64,000 nucleotides of DNA from Paramacrobiotus metropolitanus (Eukaryota > Tardigrada > Eutardigrada > Parachela > Macrobiotidae): contig NW_026570252.1 of the NCBI RefSeq assembly GCF_019649055.1, positions 1,219,028-1,283,027 on the forward strand, read 5' to 3'. Shown in pieces: positions 54,518 through 63,232 of this stretch. The notes below the pieces were generated by a model, which saw only the letters and a program-made list of their open reading frames with translations, was not told the origin of the DNA and searched no databases. Position 1 is the stretch's first letter. Each line of letters begins with the position of its first letter. A program made the translations under genes and the position numbers.

Positions 54518-55930
54518 AATATCGTAGGCACACCGACAACTCGCTGACCGACATCTTGCTGACCGACAACTTGCTGACGACTATTTGCTGAACGACAAAA
54601 TGTTGACCCGACATATTGTTGAAACAACAGATCGCTGAACGACATTTTGCTGAACGACAGTATGCTGACACCGACGATTCGCTGACGACATTTTGTTGAC
54701 TGACAGAATGTTTACCCGACAACTTGCTTACTTACCAAATTGTTGACCGACATTTTACTGACCGACATTTTATGGAAATACCGACAACTCGCTGACCACA
54801 AATTCGTCCGGACGGTTTCGTCGGTTACAGGCTTCCGCGCTTCTGATAAATCCAGTAATCCGGCGCTTCTGATAAATCCAGTAATCCAGTAGTCTACTTC
54901 TCCTTTCTTCTGCTCAAGCGTGTTCGAGTGAAGTTCATCCAAAATCAACAACTCGTTCCCGCGGGCCGCGCCGCGTTTTAAATATGAAATAGTGCGCCAA
55001 ATTAAAACTCCCTTAAGTGTATCAAATTTACCTTACTTTAAAGCAATTAATTAATGCGACAGCAGTTCTAAGTTTAAATAGTGTAGACGATCTCGCGTAA
55101 AAAGTTCAGTTGCCTTGCCGGAGTTTGCTGTAATGAATTCTCAATGGGCACTGCTAGGTACTGGTCACAGTAGCGAATGAACAATACTGTTACTTTCAGA
55201 TATTTGTTTTCAAGTTGTGCAACCAGCAGGATGCTATTGTGCCGCATAATACGCGTATACGCACAATTTGTGCGTATACGCAGTAAGAAAATATCTGTTC
55301 TCTTGTAATGCAGAAACAACTTGTCACTAGCGACACAAGTTTAGCATATGATTTGAAATTTAATAGATACGCCGCAGAGCGAATACCGCCAGTAAATTAT
55401 GAATATAATATTAGTAACTATTAAGTAATAAATAATATTGACCGAGATATGAACAAGCTGGTTATTGCTTATTTTATTATGGCGTAATAAATAATAAAAA
55501 GTTATGGTTCAGTTATAACCGTCAGTCCGTTACAATATCGCTTCCTCTTTATGAAATCAACGTAAATTTCATTCACGAAATATTGCTAATGTGCGTTGAA
55601 CTAATCAGCAAATTGCTAATGTGCGTTGAACTGCTAATGAATATTGGTAATGTGCGTTGAACTGTTCAGCAAATTGTCGGTCAGCAAGTTTTCGTTTTTA
55701 CAAGTTGTCGGTCAACGAGTTGTCGATTGCCGACATTTCGCTGACCGACAAGTAAGCTGTCGTTCAGCAAATTTGTTTCAGCAAGATGTCGGTCAGCCAG
55801 TTTGTAGAAAAGCGAACTGTCGGTCAACGATTTGTCGGTCAGCAAGTTGTGGTAGTCAGCAACAAGTCGGTCAGCAAATTGTCGGTCAGCGAAATGAAGG
55901 TCATAGAGTTGTCGTGATACCAATATCGTA
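54518..55930. mobile_element. Foldback (FB-like) element with 9-bp target duplication
   Basis: Element 54527-55921 (1395 bp) is flanked by perfect AATATCGTA at 54518-54526 and 55922-55930. The ends read GGCACACCGACAACTCGCTG and, inverted, GGTATCACGACAACTCTATG. Inside each end is an array of the ~16-bp unit GCAA(A/G)TTGTCGGTCA, in opposite orientation at 54530-54810 and 55665-55915. This architecture, inverted repeats built of short tandem units with a 9-bp duplication, is that of Drosophila FB elements. The centre has a 26-bp direct repeat near 54838-54890, a possible captured coding fragment, and three copies of ATTGCTAATGTGCGTTGAAC-type units at 55584-55660. No transposase. Confidence 0.9.
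54770..54951 (-). other. Possible coding fragment inside the FB-like element
   Basis: Minus-strand frame 'LILDELHSNTLEQKKGEVDY' followed by 'SAGLLDLSEARKPVTDETVR' looks protein-like and stands in a GC-richer island than the rest of the element centre. A 26-bp duplication lies within it. It may be a host exon picked up by the element. I do not recognise the protein. Confidence 0.3.
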
Positions 55931-56053
55931 AAAAACTCCCGTTAACCTAATTTTTCGGATTAATATCTCTGCGTCCTTTAATTATCCGATCAAGGAGTTC
56001 TTTGTCGGCCGCATCTTCCACTTCACCTTTCTGGGTCAGCAACTCTGTGGGAG

Positions 56054-58678
56054 TTAGTTTCTTTTCTTCTGTTTAACCTTTCGCTCATCGATTGCTTTCG
56101 CTATATCGCGGCCCAATTGTTCAGCTTTCGATTTGACCGCTTCTATCTCCTCTTTTCTCTTTCTTATGAGGTCATTTTCATTGTCGGTAGCAGTGCGTGG
56201 TTCGAAAAATTTCGGATCGCGCTCTGGTATCTTTGCGCCTATCTGCCGTTTCGAAAGGTCATCGACGTCTCCGGTAGCAGTGCGTGGTTCGAAAAAAGGA
56301 TCTTGGTTCGGTTCAAGTTCTTTTTGCGAAGCGCGTTCGGCTACTTCATCTTCAGTTCCTGGTGACCTTTCTGCCAAATTTCCGGCTTCTGTGTTTAACT
56401 TGATTGTAACTGCTGTTTCGAAATCCTTATCTTCTTTCCTTTTTCTTCCTCTTTTCTTTGTTGGTTTATCTTCGTTTTCACTCTTGTTCATCCGAGCTTC
56501 ATCCGTTTCGGGTAGCGGAGGTGGTTCGAAAAGAGTCTCTTTTTGGGGCTTAAGCTCTGCGTCTTCATCCGGCAATGGCGGGTGCCATAACTTCAAGCGA
56601 TCGATCGAGACCACCTTCAAGTCCGCTTCTTTCTTTGGGTTTTGTTCAATAACCTCCGCTTCGTTTGCTCGCGGGAAGCTAATAATCTTCCATACCTTGT
56701 CATATTTCGATTTGAAGTCCGATTGGTTCTCTTTCTTTCCTTGTTTCGTATCCTTTGGAAGTCGTATCAACACAAGGTCGCCGACTTTGAAGTTCGGTTC
56801 CGATTTCTTCTTGTTATAGATTTCCGCGTTCTTTTCGTACGCATCTTTGATGCTACATCTCGCCACTTCTTCGGCAAAGGTCAAATTCTTTTTCATGGTC
56901 TCCACCCATTCATCTGGGGTCCCATAATCGTCTGGGATATTCGTTTTTGTGACCACATCCTCCGGCATTGTCATTTCTCTGCCGTACAGCATATAATATG
57001 CTGAATATCCGGTCGTGGCGTGTACGACTCTGTTCATCGCCGAAATGACATATGGGAGGTACTTGTTAAACTTTCTTTCATTTCCCGCTTTCAAGTATTG
57101 CGCCAATCCATCCGCAATCGTCTGCATCTGTCTTTCAACTTGGCCCTGACCTTCTGGATGATATGCTGTTCCAAATGTGTGTTTAATCTTAAACACATTG
57201 GTGACCTTTGTCAGTACTTCAGCTGTAAAGTGCCGTCCGCGATCCGTGTGTAGGATGTGCGGTGCTCCGTGAACCAATATCACGTGCTTGACGAAAACTT
57301 TGGCAAATTCTTTGGCTGTAGCCGTCTTCATTGGTACGGCAATCACGTATTTCGTCAGCTGATCGATGAACACCGCTATGTACTTGTATCCGCGTTTCTT
57401 CGTTGGTAACAACGGTCCTTTCAGATCCGCGTAAACTCGGAAGAACGGATGTCCCACTTTAATCTCTTGCAGTTTCCCGGGTGGGCACTTCCTCGGTGTC
57501 TTGCGGAATTGGCATCCTTGACAAGCGAGTATGTAATTCTTCACATCAGTACTCATTCTGTCCCAATAATAACGCAGTCTTATTGCTGACAGAGTCTTTT
57601 CAAATCCCAAATGGCCTGCAGCCTTCTCGTCGTGCAATGCGTGGATTATCGCTCTTCGCATTGGCAACGGTACTACATATGACCTTTCAAGTTTCCCATT
57701 TTTATCCTTTACTCGGTACAATATGCCATTCCATAACTGATAATGAACTTCAAATTTCGATCTCGTTTCAGCATCTGGTAGGTGTTCCAATTCGTCTATT
57801 ATCATTGCCAAGTGGGGATCTTTCAGCTGTTTGTTGCGCAACTGCAAGTTCGAGTCATCTTCCTCTTCCTCATCACCTTGCAGGTTGACAATGCGGACTG
57901 TCGCCGTACTGATTTCATTCCAATCCTTGATGACCTTACAGCGTGGTAATGGCTTATATCTCTTTTTCATCTGCTTCGGGAATCGCAACAGCTTTATCGG
58001 GCACTCGTTCAACGCCTGTGCCACTTTGTCTGTTTCCCAAAGGTCATCTCGAATTTCTACCGTTTCGTCAAGTCCGGTGACCTTTCCATTATGAGTTTCG
58101 ATATCCGCTGCAAGTCCGGTGACCTTTAAGTCACTAACGGTAGGCAACCAGCTTTTAACTCGGTTCACTTTTGCTTCCGTTTCAGCCGACTCATTCGCCG
58201 TAGCTGAGGTGACCTTTAATCGTTTTTTTCGTTGTTCCGCCATCTGTAGGAACAACTGACCAATTTCAATTGCTGGTTCTTTTGTGTCAAATTCCTTCTT
58301 ATAATCCTCGAAGTTCGGGATCTCATCAAATTCCTCTTCCTGACACGTCGGACCTTCAATTGGTGCTCTTGATAACGCGTCCGCATTGTCGCAATATTTC
58401 CCCGGTTTATATTCAATTTTGAACTGATGACCTTGTAATGCCATCGCCCATCTCGTCAGGCGCGGGTTCATTCCAACTTTATTCGTTTCCGACCTCAATA
58501 GGTTGGTCAGCGCCTGGTGATCCGTTCTTACGGTGAATTCCGCATAATCGATGAATGGCTTGAACTTTCTAACAGCAAAGACCACTGCTAGACATTCCCA
58601 TTCCGTTACACCGTAATTTCTTTCTGCTCCGTGTAAGACGCGGCTCGCGTATGCGATAGGATGTCCATCCTGTGACAA
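56054..58678 (-). CDS. pol: Ty3/gypsy-type RNase H (end) and integrase ORF, 874 aa
   Basis: Continues the pol polyprotein after a frameshift. Residues 1-75 are the rest of RNase H ('YGVTEWECLAVVFAVRKF', 'TVRTDHQALTNLL'). An HHCC zinc domain lies near residues 345-395 (H-x3-H spacing, then CQGC). The integrase core DD35E is near residues 415-515 (YADLKGP, HTDRG, GQVERQ). Then comes a GPY/F-like module ('YDKVWKIISFPRANEAEV'). The C-terminal 200 residues are low-complexity and charged, with repeats of FFEPRTAT (twice exact, and once as LFEPPPLPET). No chromodomain is seen. Integrase inserts the cDNA into chromosomal DNA. The frame is long and unbroken, so this part is little damaged. Confidence 0.9.
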   Translation of the reverse strand: MSQDGHPIAYASRVLHGAERNYGVTEWECLAVVFAVRKFKPFIDYAEFTVRTDHQALTNLLRSETNKVGMNPRLTRWAMALQGHQFKIEYKPGKYCDNADALSRAPIEGPTCQEEEFDEIPNFEDYKKEFDTKEPAIEIGQLFLQMAEQRKKRLKVTSATANESAETEAKVNRVKSWLPTVSDLKVTGLAADIETHNGKVTGLDETVEIRDDLWETDKVAQALNECPIKLLRFPKQMKKRYKPLPRCKVIKDWNEISTATVRIVNLQGDEEEEDDSNLQLRNKQLKDPHLAMIIDELEHLPDAETRSKFEVHYQLWNGILYRVKDKNGKLERSYVVPLPMRRAIIHALHDEKAAGHLGFEKTLSAIRLRYYWDRMSTDVKNYILACQGCQFRKTPRKCPPGKLQEIKVGHPFFRVYADLKGPLLPTKKRGYKYIAVFIDQLTKYVIAVPMKTATAKEFAKVFVKHVILVHGAPHILHTDRGRHFTAEVLTKVTNVFKIKHTFGTAYHPEGQGQVERQMQTIADGLAQYLKAGNERKFNKYLPYVISAMNRVVHATTGYSAYYMLYGREMTMPEDVVTKTNIPDDYGTPDEWVETMKKNLTFAEEVARCSIKDAYEKNAEIYNKKKSEPNFKVGDLVLIRLPKDTKQGKKENQSDFKSKYDKVWKIISFPRANEAEVIEQNPKKEADLKVVSIDRLKLWHPPLPDEDAELKPQKETLFEPPPLPETDEARMNKSENEDKPTKKRGRKRKEDKDFETAVTIKLNTEAGNLAERSPGTEDEVAERASQKELEPNQDPFFEPRTATGDVDDLSKRQIGAKIPERDPKFFEPRTATDNENDLIRKRKEEIEAVKSKAEQLGRDIAKAIDERKVKQKKRN

Positions 58679-60240
58679 TACCGCTCAATTCCTTCTTTAC
58701 TTGCGTCGCATTCAATGACGGTCGGTTTCGCGGGGTCGAATTTTGCCAATACTGGACCTTCACACAACAGTTGTTTCAAACTGTTGAACTCGTCTTCGTG
58801 CACCTTCGTCCAGTCCTTCTTTACTTGTTTGTCTTGTCTCAACAGCTCGTACAAATGACAAGTCTTCTGTGCATATCCCATGATGAACTTGCGATAATAA
58901 TTCGCCAGTCCGAGGAATGACCTTAACTGCCTTTCTGTTTGAGGTCGTCTGAATTCGGATACTGCGGTGACCTTTTCCGGATCCATTCTGATTCCGTCTT
59001 CACTGAGTATATGACCCAGGAATCCCATTTGTCTCATTCCAAATTCGCACTTGGTTGGCTTAATCGTGAATCCCGCTTCGACCAAGCTCATCAATACATT
59101 TCTTAAATTCTGCATGAAGATTGCCCAAGTTTTTCCGGCGAAAATCACGTCATCAATGTATCCGAAGACACAGCCTTTTCTTTTTGCCTTCGAAAGTACC
59201 TTGTCCATGCACAATTGGAATGTCGCTGGTCCGTTGCAGACTCCAAACGGCATTCTTTTAAATCGATACATTCCATCTTGCGTTACAAAGGTCGTCTTGT
59301 TGATTGACGCTGGATCCATGGGGATCTGCCAGAATCCACTTTGCAAGTCCATTTTTCCGTAATATTTGTTGCCTGCACACGCATCGAGCAACTCATCTGG
59401 ATTCGGTAACGGGTAGTTATTCTTTCTCGTTAGCTTGTTAAGCATAATGTAGTTAACACAAAATCTCGTTCCCATTGTCCCGTCGCCATTCTTTTTAACC
59501 GCTAACACAACTGGAAAGCTCCATTCGGCGTCCGACGGTTCGATCACATCTTGTGCCAACATCTCTTCTATATGCTTTGTTATGAACTTACGGCCTGTCC
59601 AACTCGTTCTGGCCGGGTTGCATTTAATCGGTTTCGCATCTCCCGTATCAATCACGTGAGTGACCCCTTTCACGTCTCCATACGGTTTCTTTGATGTCGG
59701 TAAGACCTTCCAGAATTCCCAGAACGCGTTGTGCACGTCGTTCTTTTGTTCCTCAGTCAGGTCAGGTCCTAATTTCAGATTTCCAATTATCTTTGTCAAT
59801 TCTGCTTTCGTCGTTTCGTCCACCTCTGGGTCTTCGAGTGCGTTCTTTACTGTCCCAGCGTTGACCTTTACATTTTCCATATGTTCATACGGTTCAACGT
59901 ATCCGAGAAGCTGATTTTTCTTCACGACTCGGTATTTGCTACTGTGATTCGCGATGACGATTTCAAAGTATTTTCCCCTGTGATCCGTCACTCCTGCCAA
60001 CGGTTGCACTTCAGTTTCCACTTGTGGGACCGGTGTAAACATCAACTTGTTCTGAGACGGTGCATATTTTCCCATCTTGACCTTTACCCGTGTGCAGTTT
60101 GACGGTTTCAATTTAATTCTTTGGTCACTGTAGACTTTAATCACATCTTTCGACATTCTAGCCTTTTCCACTTTCAATCTTCTGACTTTAATTTCTTTTT
60201 CTTTTTCTTCGTCCACTTCGTCATCTTCATCTAGATCCAT
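58606..60240 (-). CDS. pol: Ty3/gypsy-type reverse transcriptase ORF, 544 aa
   Basis: Reverse transcriptase with all expected blocks: 'IEEMLAQDVIEPSDAEWSFP', 'RFCVNYIMLNKLT', 'YGKMDLQSGFWQIPM', 'FKRMPFGVCNGPATFQLCMD', the catalytic FGYIDDV, 'PTKCEFGMRQMGFLGHILS' and 'RRPQTERQLRSFLGLANYYR', then the start of RNase H at 'IECDASKEGI'. A one-base frameshift there (about 58680) ends the frame and passes it to the 874-aa ORF. The N-terminal 190 residues are acidic and then basic and are not RT; they continue the long linker from 60433-61979. The shift falls inside RNase H, so it is damage, not programmed frameshifting. Confidence 0.92.
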   Translation of the reverse strand: MDLDEDDEVDEEKEKEIKVRRLKVEKARMSKDVIKVYSDQRIKLKPSNCTRVKVKMGKYAPSQNKLMFTPVPQVETEVQPLAGVTDHRGKYFEIVIANHSSKYRVVKKNQLLGYVEPYEHMENVKVNAGTVKNALEDPEVDETTKAELTKIIGNLKLGPDLTEEQKNDVHNAFWEFWKVLPTSKKPYGDVKGVTHVIDTGDAKPIKCNPARTSWTGRKFITKHIEEMLAQDVIEPSDAEWSFPVVLAVKKNGDGTMGTRFCVNYIMLNKLTRKNNYPLPNPDELLDACAGNKYYGKMDLQSGFWQIPMDPASINKTTFVTQDGMYRFKRMPFGVCNGPATFQLCMDKVLSKAKRKGCVFGYIDDVIFAGKTWAIFMQNLRNVLMSLVEAGFTIKPTKCEFGMRQMGFLGHILSEDGIRMDPEKVTAVSEFRRPQTERQLRSFLGLANYYRKFIMGYAQKTCHLYELLRQDKQVKKDWTKVHEDEFNSLKQLLCEGPVLAKFDPAKPTVIECDASKEGIERYCHRMDILSHTRAASYTEQKEITV

Positions 60241-60432
60241 TAAGTCCTCTTGTTCTGAAAGGTCACTTACACCTGAATCTTCCGAAGTCGTTGAATTGTC
60301 ACTTGAACTCGTCCATTCCGAGTCCGAATCGCTGCTCTCGTATTCTTGTGCAGCGGCTTGACCTTTGTCAGCCTTTTCAAGTGGACGCTCATCAACTCCT
60401 TCATCATCTGATGAAAGGTCACTTCCGTTTTC

Positions 60433-61143
60433 TCAAGAATCGCTAAGTTTTTTCGCTTTCGAATTTTTGAGCAGAGGCTTGTCCGTTTCCTTTGCCTTTC
60501 GCCCGTTTCGTGTAGCGACTCTCGGATGGCTCCTCGCTACTCGGATTCTTGTTGATGACCTTTCCGACTGATCAGAGTTTGACCTTTCTTCCGCCTGCTT
60601 TGACCTTTCCAAATCGTCAATCTTTTCAAGGCCCATTAATGGCTTTTCGGTCAACTCGGCCGGCGGACCTTCCTCACCGTTATCGAGTGACCTTTCCCCG
60701 TTTTTTGCCTCAGTTACTGGGTTTTGCTGTTCCTTTGATATCCTTTCCACCTCCTCTTTGAACTTCTTCCACATCTCTCCTCTGTCTGTCAACATCTGTG
60801 CGATATTGAAGGCAGATGTGTGTGATTCTTCTGTTTCATTCGATCCTCCTTCAGCTATCTCTTTAGCTGGCTCTTCCTTCTCTGTTTCTTTTGCAGTCAC
60901 CTTATCAACTTCATCCTGTTGGACCGTCTCGTAGCCTTTAGGTCGTTTGGGACCAACGAAAACACAATTTGCCATCAGCTCTTCAGTAACCCAGTCATTA
61001 CTCGGAATCGTTTCATACATGCACCATGTATCGCCGCCTCGTTCTGGGTATTCCACTCCATCTGGATCTGGTGCAAAGGTCACCTTTTTCTTTTCCATTA
61101 ACCCCGGTAACCTTCTTTTCCGGGTTACTTGCAACTCTCGCAT
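60433..61143 (-). CDS. Linker of the pol polyprotein, charged, part 2
   Basis: Frame continuing from 61979-61221 after a one-base shift near 61215, and separated from the RT frame by a single in-frame stop near 60435 and an acidic run. It contains 'KKVTFAPDPDGVEYPERGGD' near the start and then lysine/glutamate-rich sequence with several ERS or KVT phrases that correspond to AAAGGTCA octamers in the DNA. There is no catalytic motif. It lies between protease and RT, where most Ty3/gypsy elements have only a short linker. Confidence 0.6.
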   Translation of the reverse strand: MRELQVTRKRRLPGLMEKKKVTFAPDPDGVEYPERGGDTWCMYETIPSNDWVTEELMANCVFVGPKRPKGYETVQQDEVDKVTAKETEKEEPAKEIAEGGSNETEESHTSAFNIAQMLTDRGEMWKKFKEEVERISKEQQNPVTEAKNGERSLDNGEEGPPAELTEKPLMGLEKIDDLERSKQAEERSNSDQSERSSTRIRVARSHPRVATRNGRKAKETDKPLLKNSKAKKLSDS

Positions 61144-61220
61144 TTCCTTTATGTCGAATATAGGAATCTCCGCTTCAAATTTCGTCCAATATTTATCAAA
61201 TATGTCCCAGTCGTTTTCTT

Positions 61221-61979
61221 TTAGTGCTTTTTACAGAACACCACTACTGACTCATATACCGGTGTGCCGAGTCCCGTTGGAAAGATAACTGTTCTCCCTT
61301 GACCTTTGTACATGTGGTTTATGCGGAAATCCCAAAACAATTCTATTCTCGCTTCTTCCCATAGCTGTACTTCCTCGTTCATTGAGTCTATCTCTCTTTC
61401 AAGTTTCCGCTCAGTTGATACCGGGTCAAGAGGATCTTGGATTCCGTTATCCATACGTTGCTGCCAATGGTTCAGCCATTTTCCTCTCCCCGGATTGAAG
61501 TTTTTCACACATGACAACCAAGTCCGATATCTGTTCCAATGATACCGCTCAATGTGTGGCTTCCACATTTCGTTTGTCCGCATGATGCTTTTCACTTCTT
61601 TTTGGACATGACCTTTAAGATCTGCCAGAGCGGCGTTACATCTCGGCCATTCTGAAAGGTCATCTTGGGAGGCGTTTTGGCAACATTCAGTGCATTCCCA
61701 TTGTGGTTGCACTCTGCACGGATCCTCGTAATAACCGTGTCCGCAACTCCCCATTCGTTCTTCTGGAGTTAATATCCTTCGGCTCATTTGCGGGTTAGCA
61801 ACCACCTTCTCCTGTGTTGTGGTTTTCTGCTCACATTCGATTTCTGTTATACTGGCTTCGTCGGAGGATAGTTCAATAATCTCTGTCTCATTGTTCAGTT
61901 GATGACCTTTCAACTGTTCAAGCGCTTTGTTGCGGATTTCGCTCGCGAACATCTGTTCTTCTTCAGCTATTCGTTTCAA
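61221..61979 (-). CDS. Linker of the pol polyprotein, cysteine-bearing, part 1
   Basis: Frame of 252 aa with a coiled-coil-like start (MKRIAEEEQMFASEIRNKAL), an acidic region, then a Cys/His cluster ('GSCGHGYYEDPCRVQPQWEC', TECC) and a Trp-rich stretch ('MWKPHIERYHWNRYRTWLSC', 'WLNHWQQRMD'). The Cys/His cluster might bind zinc. I know no standard retrotransposon domain like it. A host-derived insertion or a lineage-specific domain is possible. Confidence 0.55.
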   Translation of the reverse strand: MKRIAEEEQMFASEIRNKALEQLKGHQLNNETEIIELSSDEASITEIECEQKTTTQEKVVANPQMSRRILTPEERMGSCGHGYYEDPCRVQPQWECTECCQNASQDDLSEWPRCNAALADLKGHVQKEVKSIMRTNEMWKPHIERYHWNRYRTWLSCVKNFNPGRGKWLNHWQQRMDNGIQDPLDPVSTERKLEREIDSMNEEVQLWEEARIELFWDFRINHMYKGQGRTVIFPTGLGTPVYESVVVFCKKH

Positions 61980-62023
61980 TATCCGTAACCTTTCACTCTT
62001 TTTATCCTTTTCTTTGGCCGACT

Positions 62024-62572
62024 TTACTCCCAGTGCCTCTGGTACTGGGATAGGCTACCCACTCTGTGTTGCCAGGTACAAGCGATTGTTTCGCTGCGGC
62101 TGTCACTTCTTTCTGTGTGGCAGCTATCTCTCAAGTGCTGGTGACCTTTCGTCATTCTCGGTAGCAGATCGAGGTTCGAAAAAGTTCGGGGTACGCTCTG
62201 GTACTCTCTGCAAATCTTTTTCTTCGATTTCATTTTCGGTAGCAGATCGTGGTTCGAAAAGGTCTTACTGACGTTTTTGGATCCAGCTCTGACGCCAAGT
62301 TCTCAACTGGTGACCTTTCATCCCTTCGTTCCCAGTGCCTCTGGTACTGGGATAACTTTACAACACATTCTTTTTCTGTGGCTCCTTGCTCACAGTTATC
62401 TGCGATCATACTTCTCCCGTCCGGAGAAATATGATCACCTCATCAAATATCTGGCGCAAACGGCTCCTTTTTCCTCTCGTTCACTTTTTGGACATTTCCA
62501 CTTTCACTTTTCTTCTCTGGTGCACTCTGGTGCCGGGATTGTCCGTTGGCTAGTCTCGTTCTGCTGCACTCG
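62024..62572 (-). mobile_element. Protease-RT linker with peptide repeats, broken frames
   Basis: Minus-strand sequence encoding, in pieces, two copies of FEPRSATEN (62155-62260, the second preceded by VPERTPN) and copies of IPVPEA (near 62040, 62330 and 62577; another at 62725 lies within the next ORF). Stops interrupt the frames. The FEPR repeats match FFEPRTAT at the far C terminus of integrase, so the same peptide repeat occurs at both sides of RT-integrase. Confidence 0.6.
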
Positions 62573-63232
62573 TCATTCCGGTGCCTCTGGTACTGGGATG
62601 ACCTTTCTCTTCCTTTGTGTCAGCATTGCCCGGTTTAGTGTGTTTTCAATCTCCTGTTGGATCAATTTCAACTGCTCAAATGTTGACAATTCTTTTTTCG
62701 CCCTCGTTTCCTTTGCCTTTCCCGGTGCCTCTGGTACTGGGATTAGCGTTTTACTAACCGTTTGAGCATTTCCCGTCTGTTTTACAAGTTCGGTGACCTT
62801 TCCGACTTGAACTTTGGCGATCGGTTTCGGGTCATCTTCCTTCTCTTCTTCGCCTTCATTATCCATTAGTACGAACTTCTTCTCCAAGAAGTCAAATCCC
62901 AGTAGCACCTGTACATCGTCACACTTCGGTCGGACGTAAAATGAATGTTCACTAGTCTTTTTCCTTAAGGTCACTGGTGCTACGCAGTAATGCGTCACCA
63001 TGAATCCTGACGTTCCACTAATTCCGTTTATCTTCACCAATCTGTCTGGTGGCAATGGGAGCATGTGCAGTCCATTCTTTTCGCAAAATGGTTTGCTGAT
63101 CAGCGACGTCTCAGCGCCGGTGTCAACATTGCGTTGACCTTTATGTCTCCCTTTCACTTCATGAGTGTACGCTTCAATTCTTTTGGGCAATTTTCCGTTT
63201 TGAATCTTCAATGTGTGTATCTTGCATTTCAC
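62573..63232 (-). CDS. Retroviral-type aspartic protease ORF
   Basis: Carries the active-site triad as DTGAETSLIS near residue 38 and a flap/second-lobe region ending 'VQVLLGFDFLEKKFVLMD', where LLGxDFL is the usual ILGxDxL-type motif. Such proteases cleave Gag and Pol as homodimers. The C-terminal part has IPVPEAPG and IPVPEAPE repeats. The N-terminal side has no Gag zinc knuckle, so Gag must lie further upstream, beyond the right edge. Confidence 0.85.
   Translation of the reverse strand: MKCKIHTLKIQNGKLPKRIEAYTHEVKGRHKGQRNVDTGAETSLISKPFCEKNGLHMLPLPPDRLVKINGISGTSGFMVTHYCVAPVTLRKKTSEHSFYVRPKCDDVQVLLGFDFLEKKFVLMDNEGEEEKEDDPKPIAKVQVGKVTELVKQTGNAQTVSKTLIPVPEAPGKAKETRAKKELSTFEQLKLIQQEIENTLNRAMLTQRKRKVIPVPEAPE

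Noticed and set aside
58600-58690. Programmed ribosomal frameshift between RT and RNase H
   Set aside because: The shift falls inside the RNase H domain, where programmed shifts are not placed, and no slippery site with a structure is evident; treated as damage.
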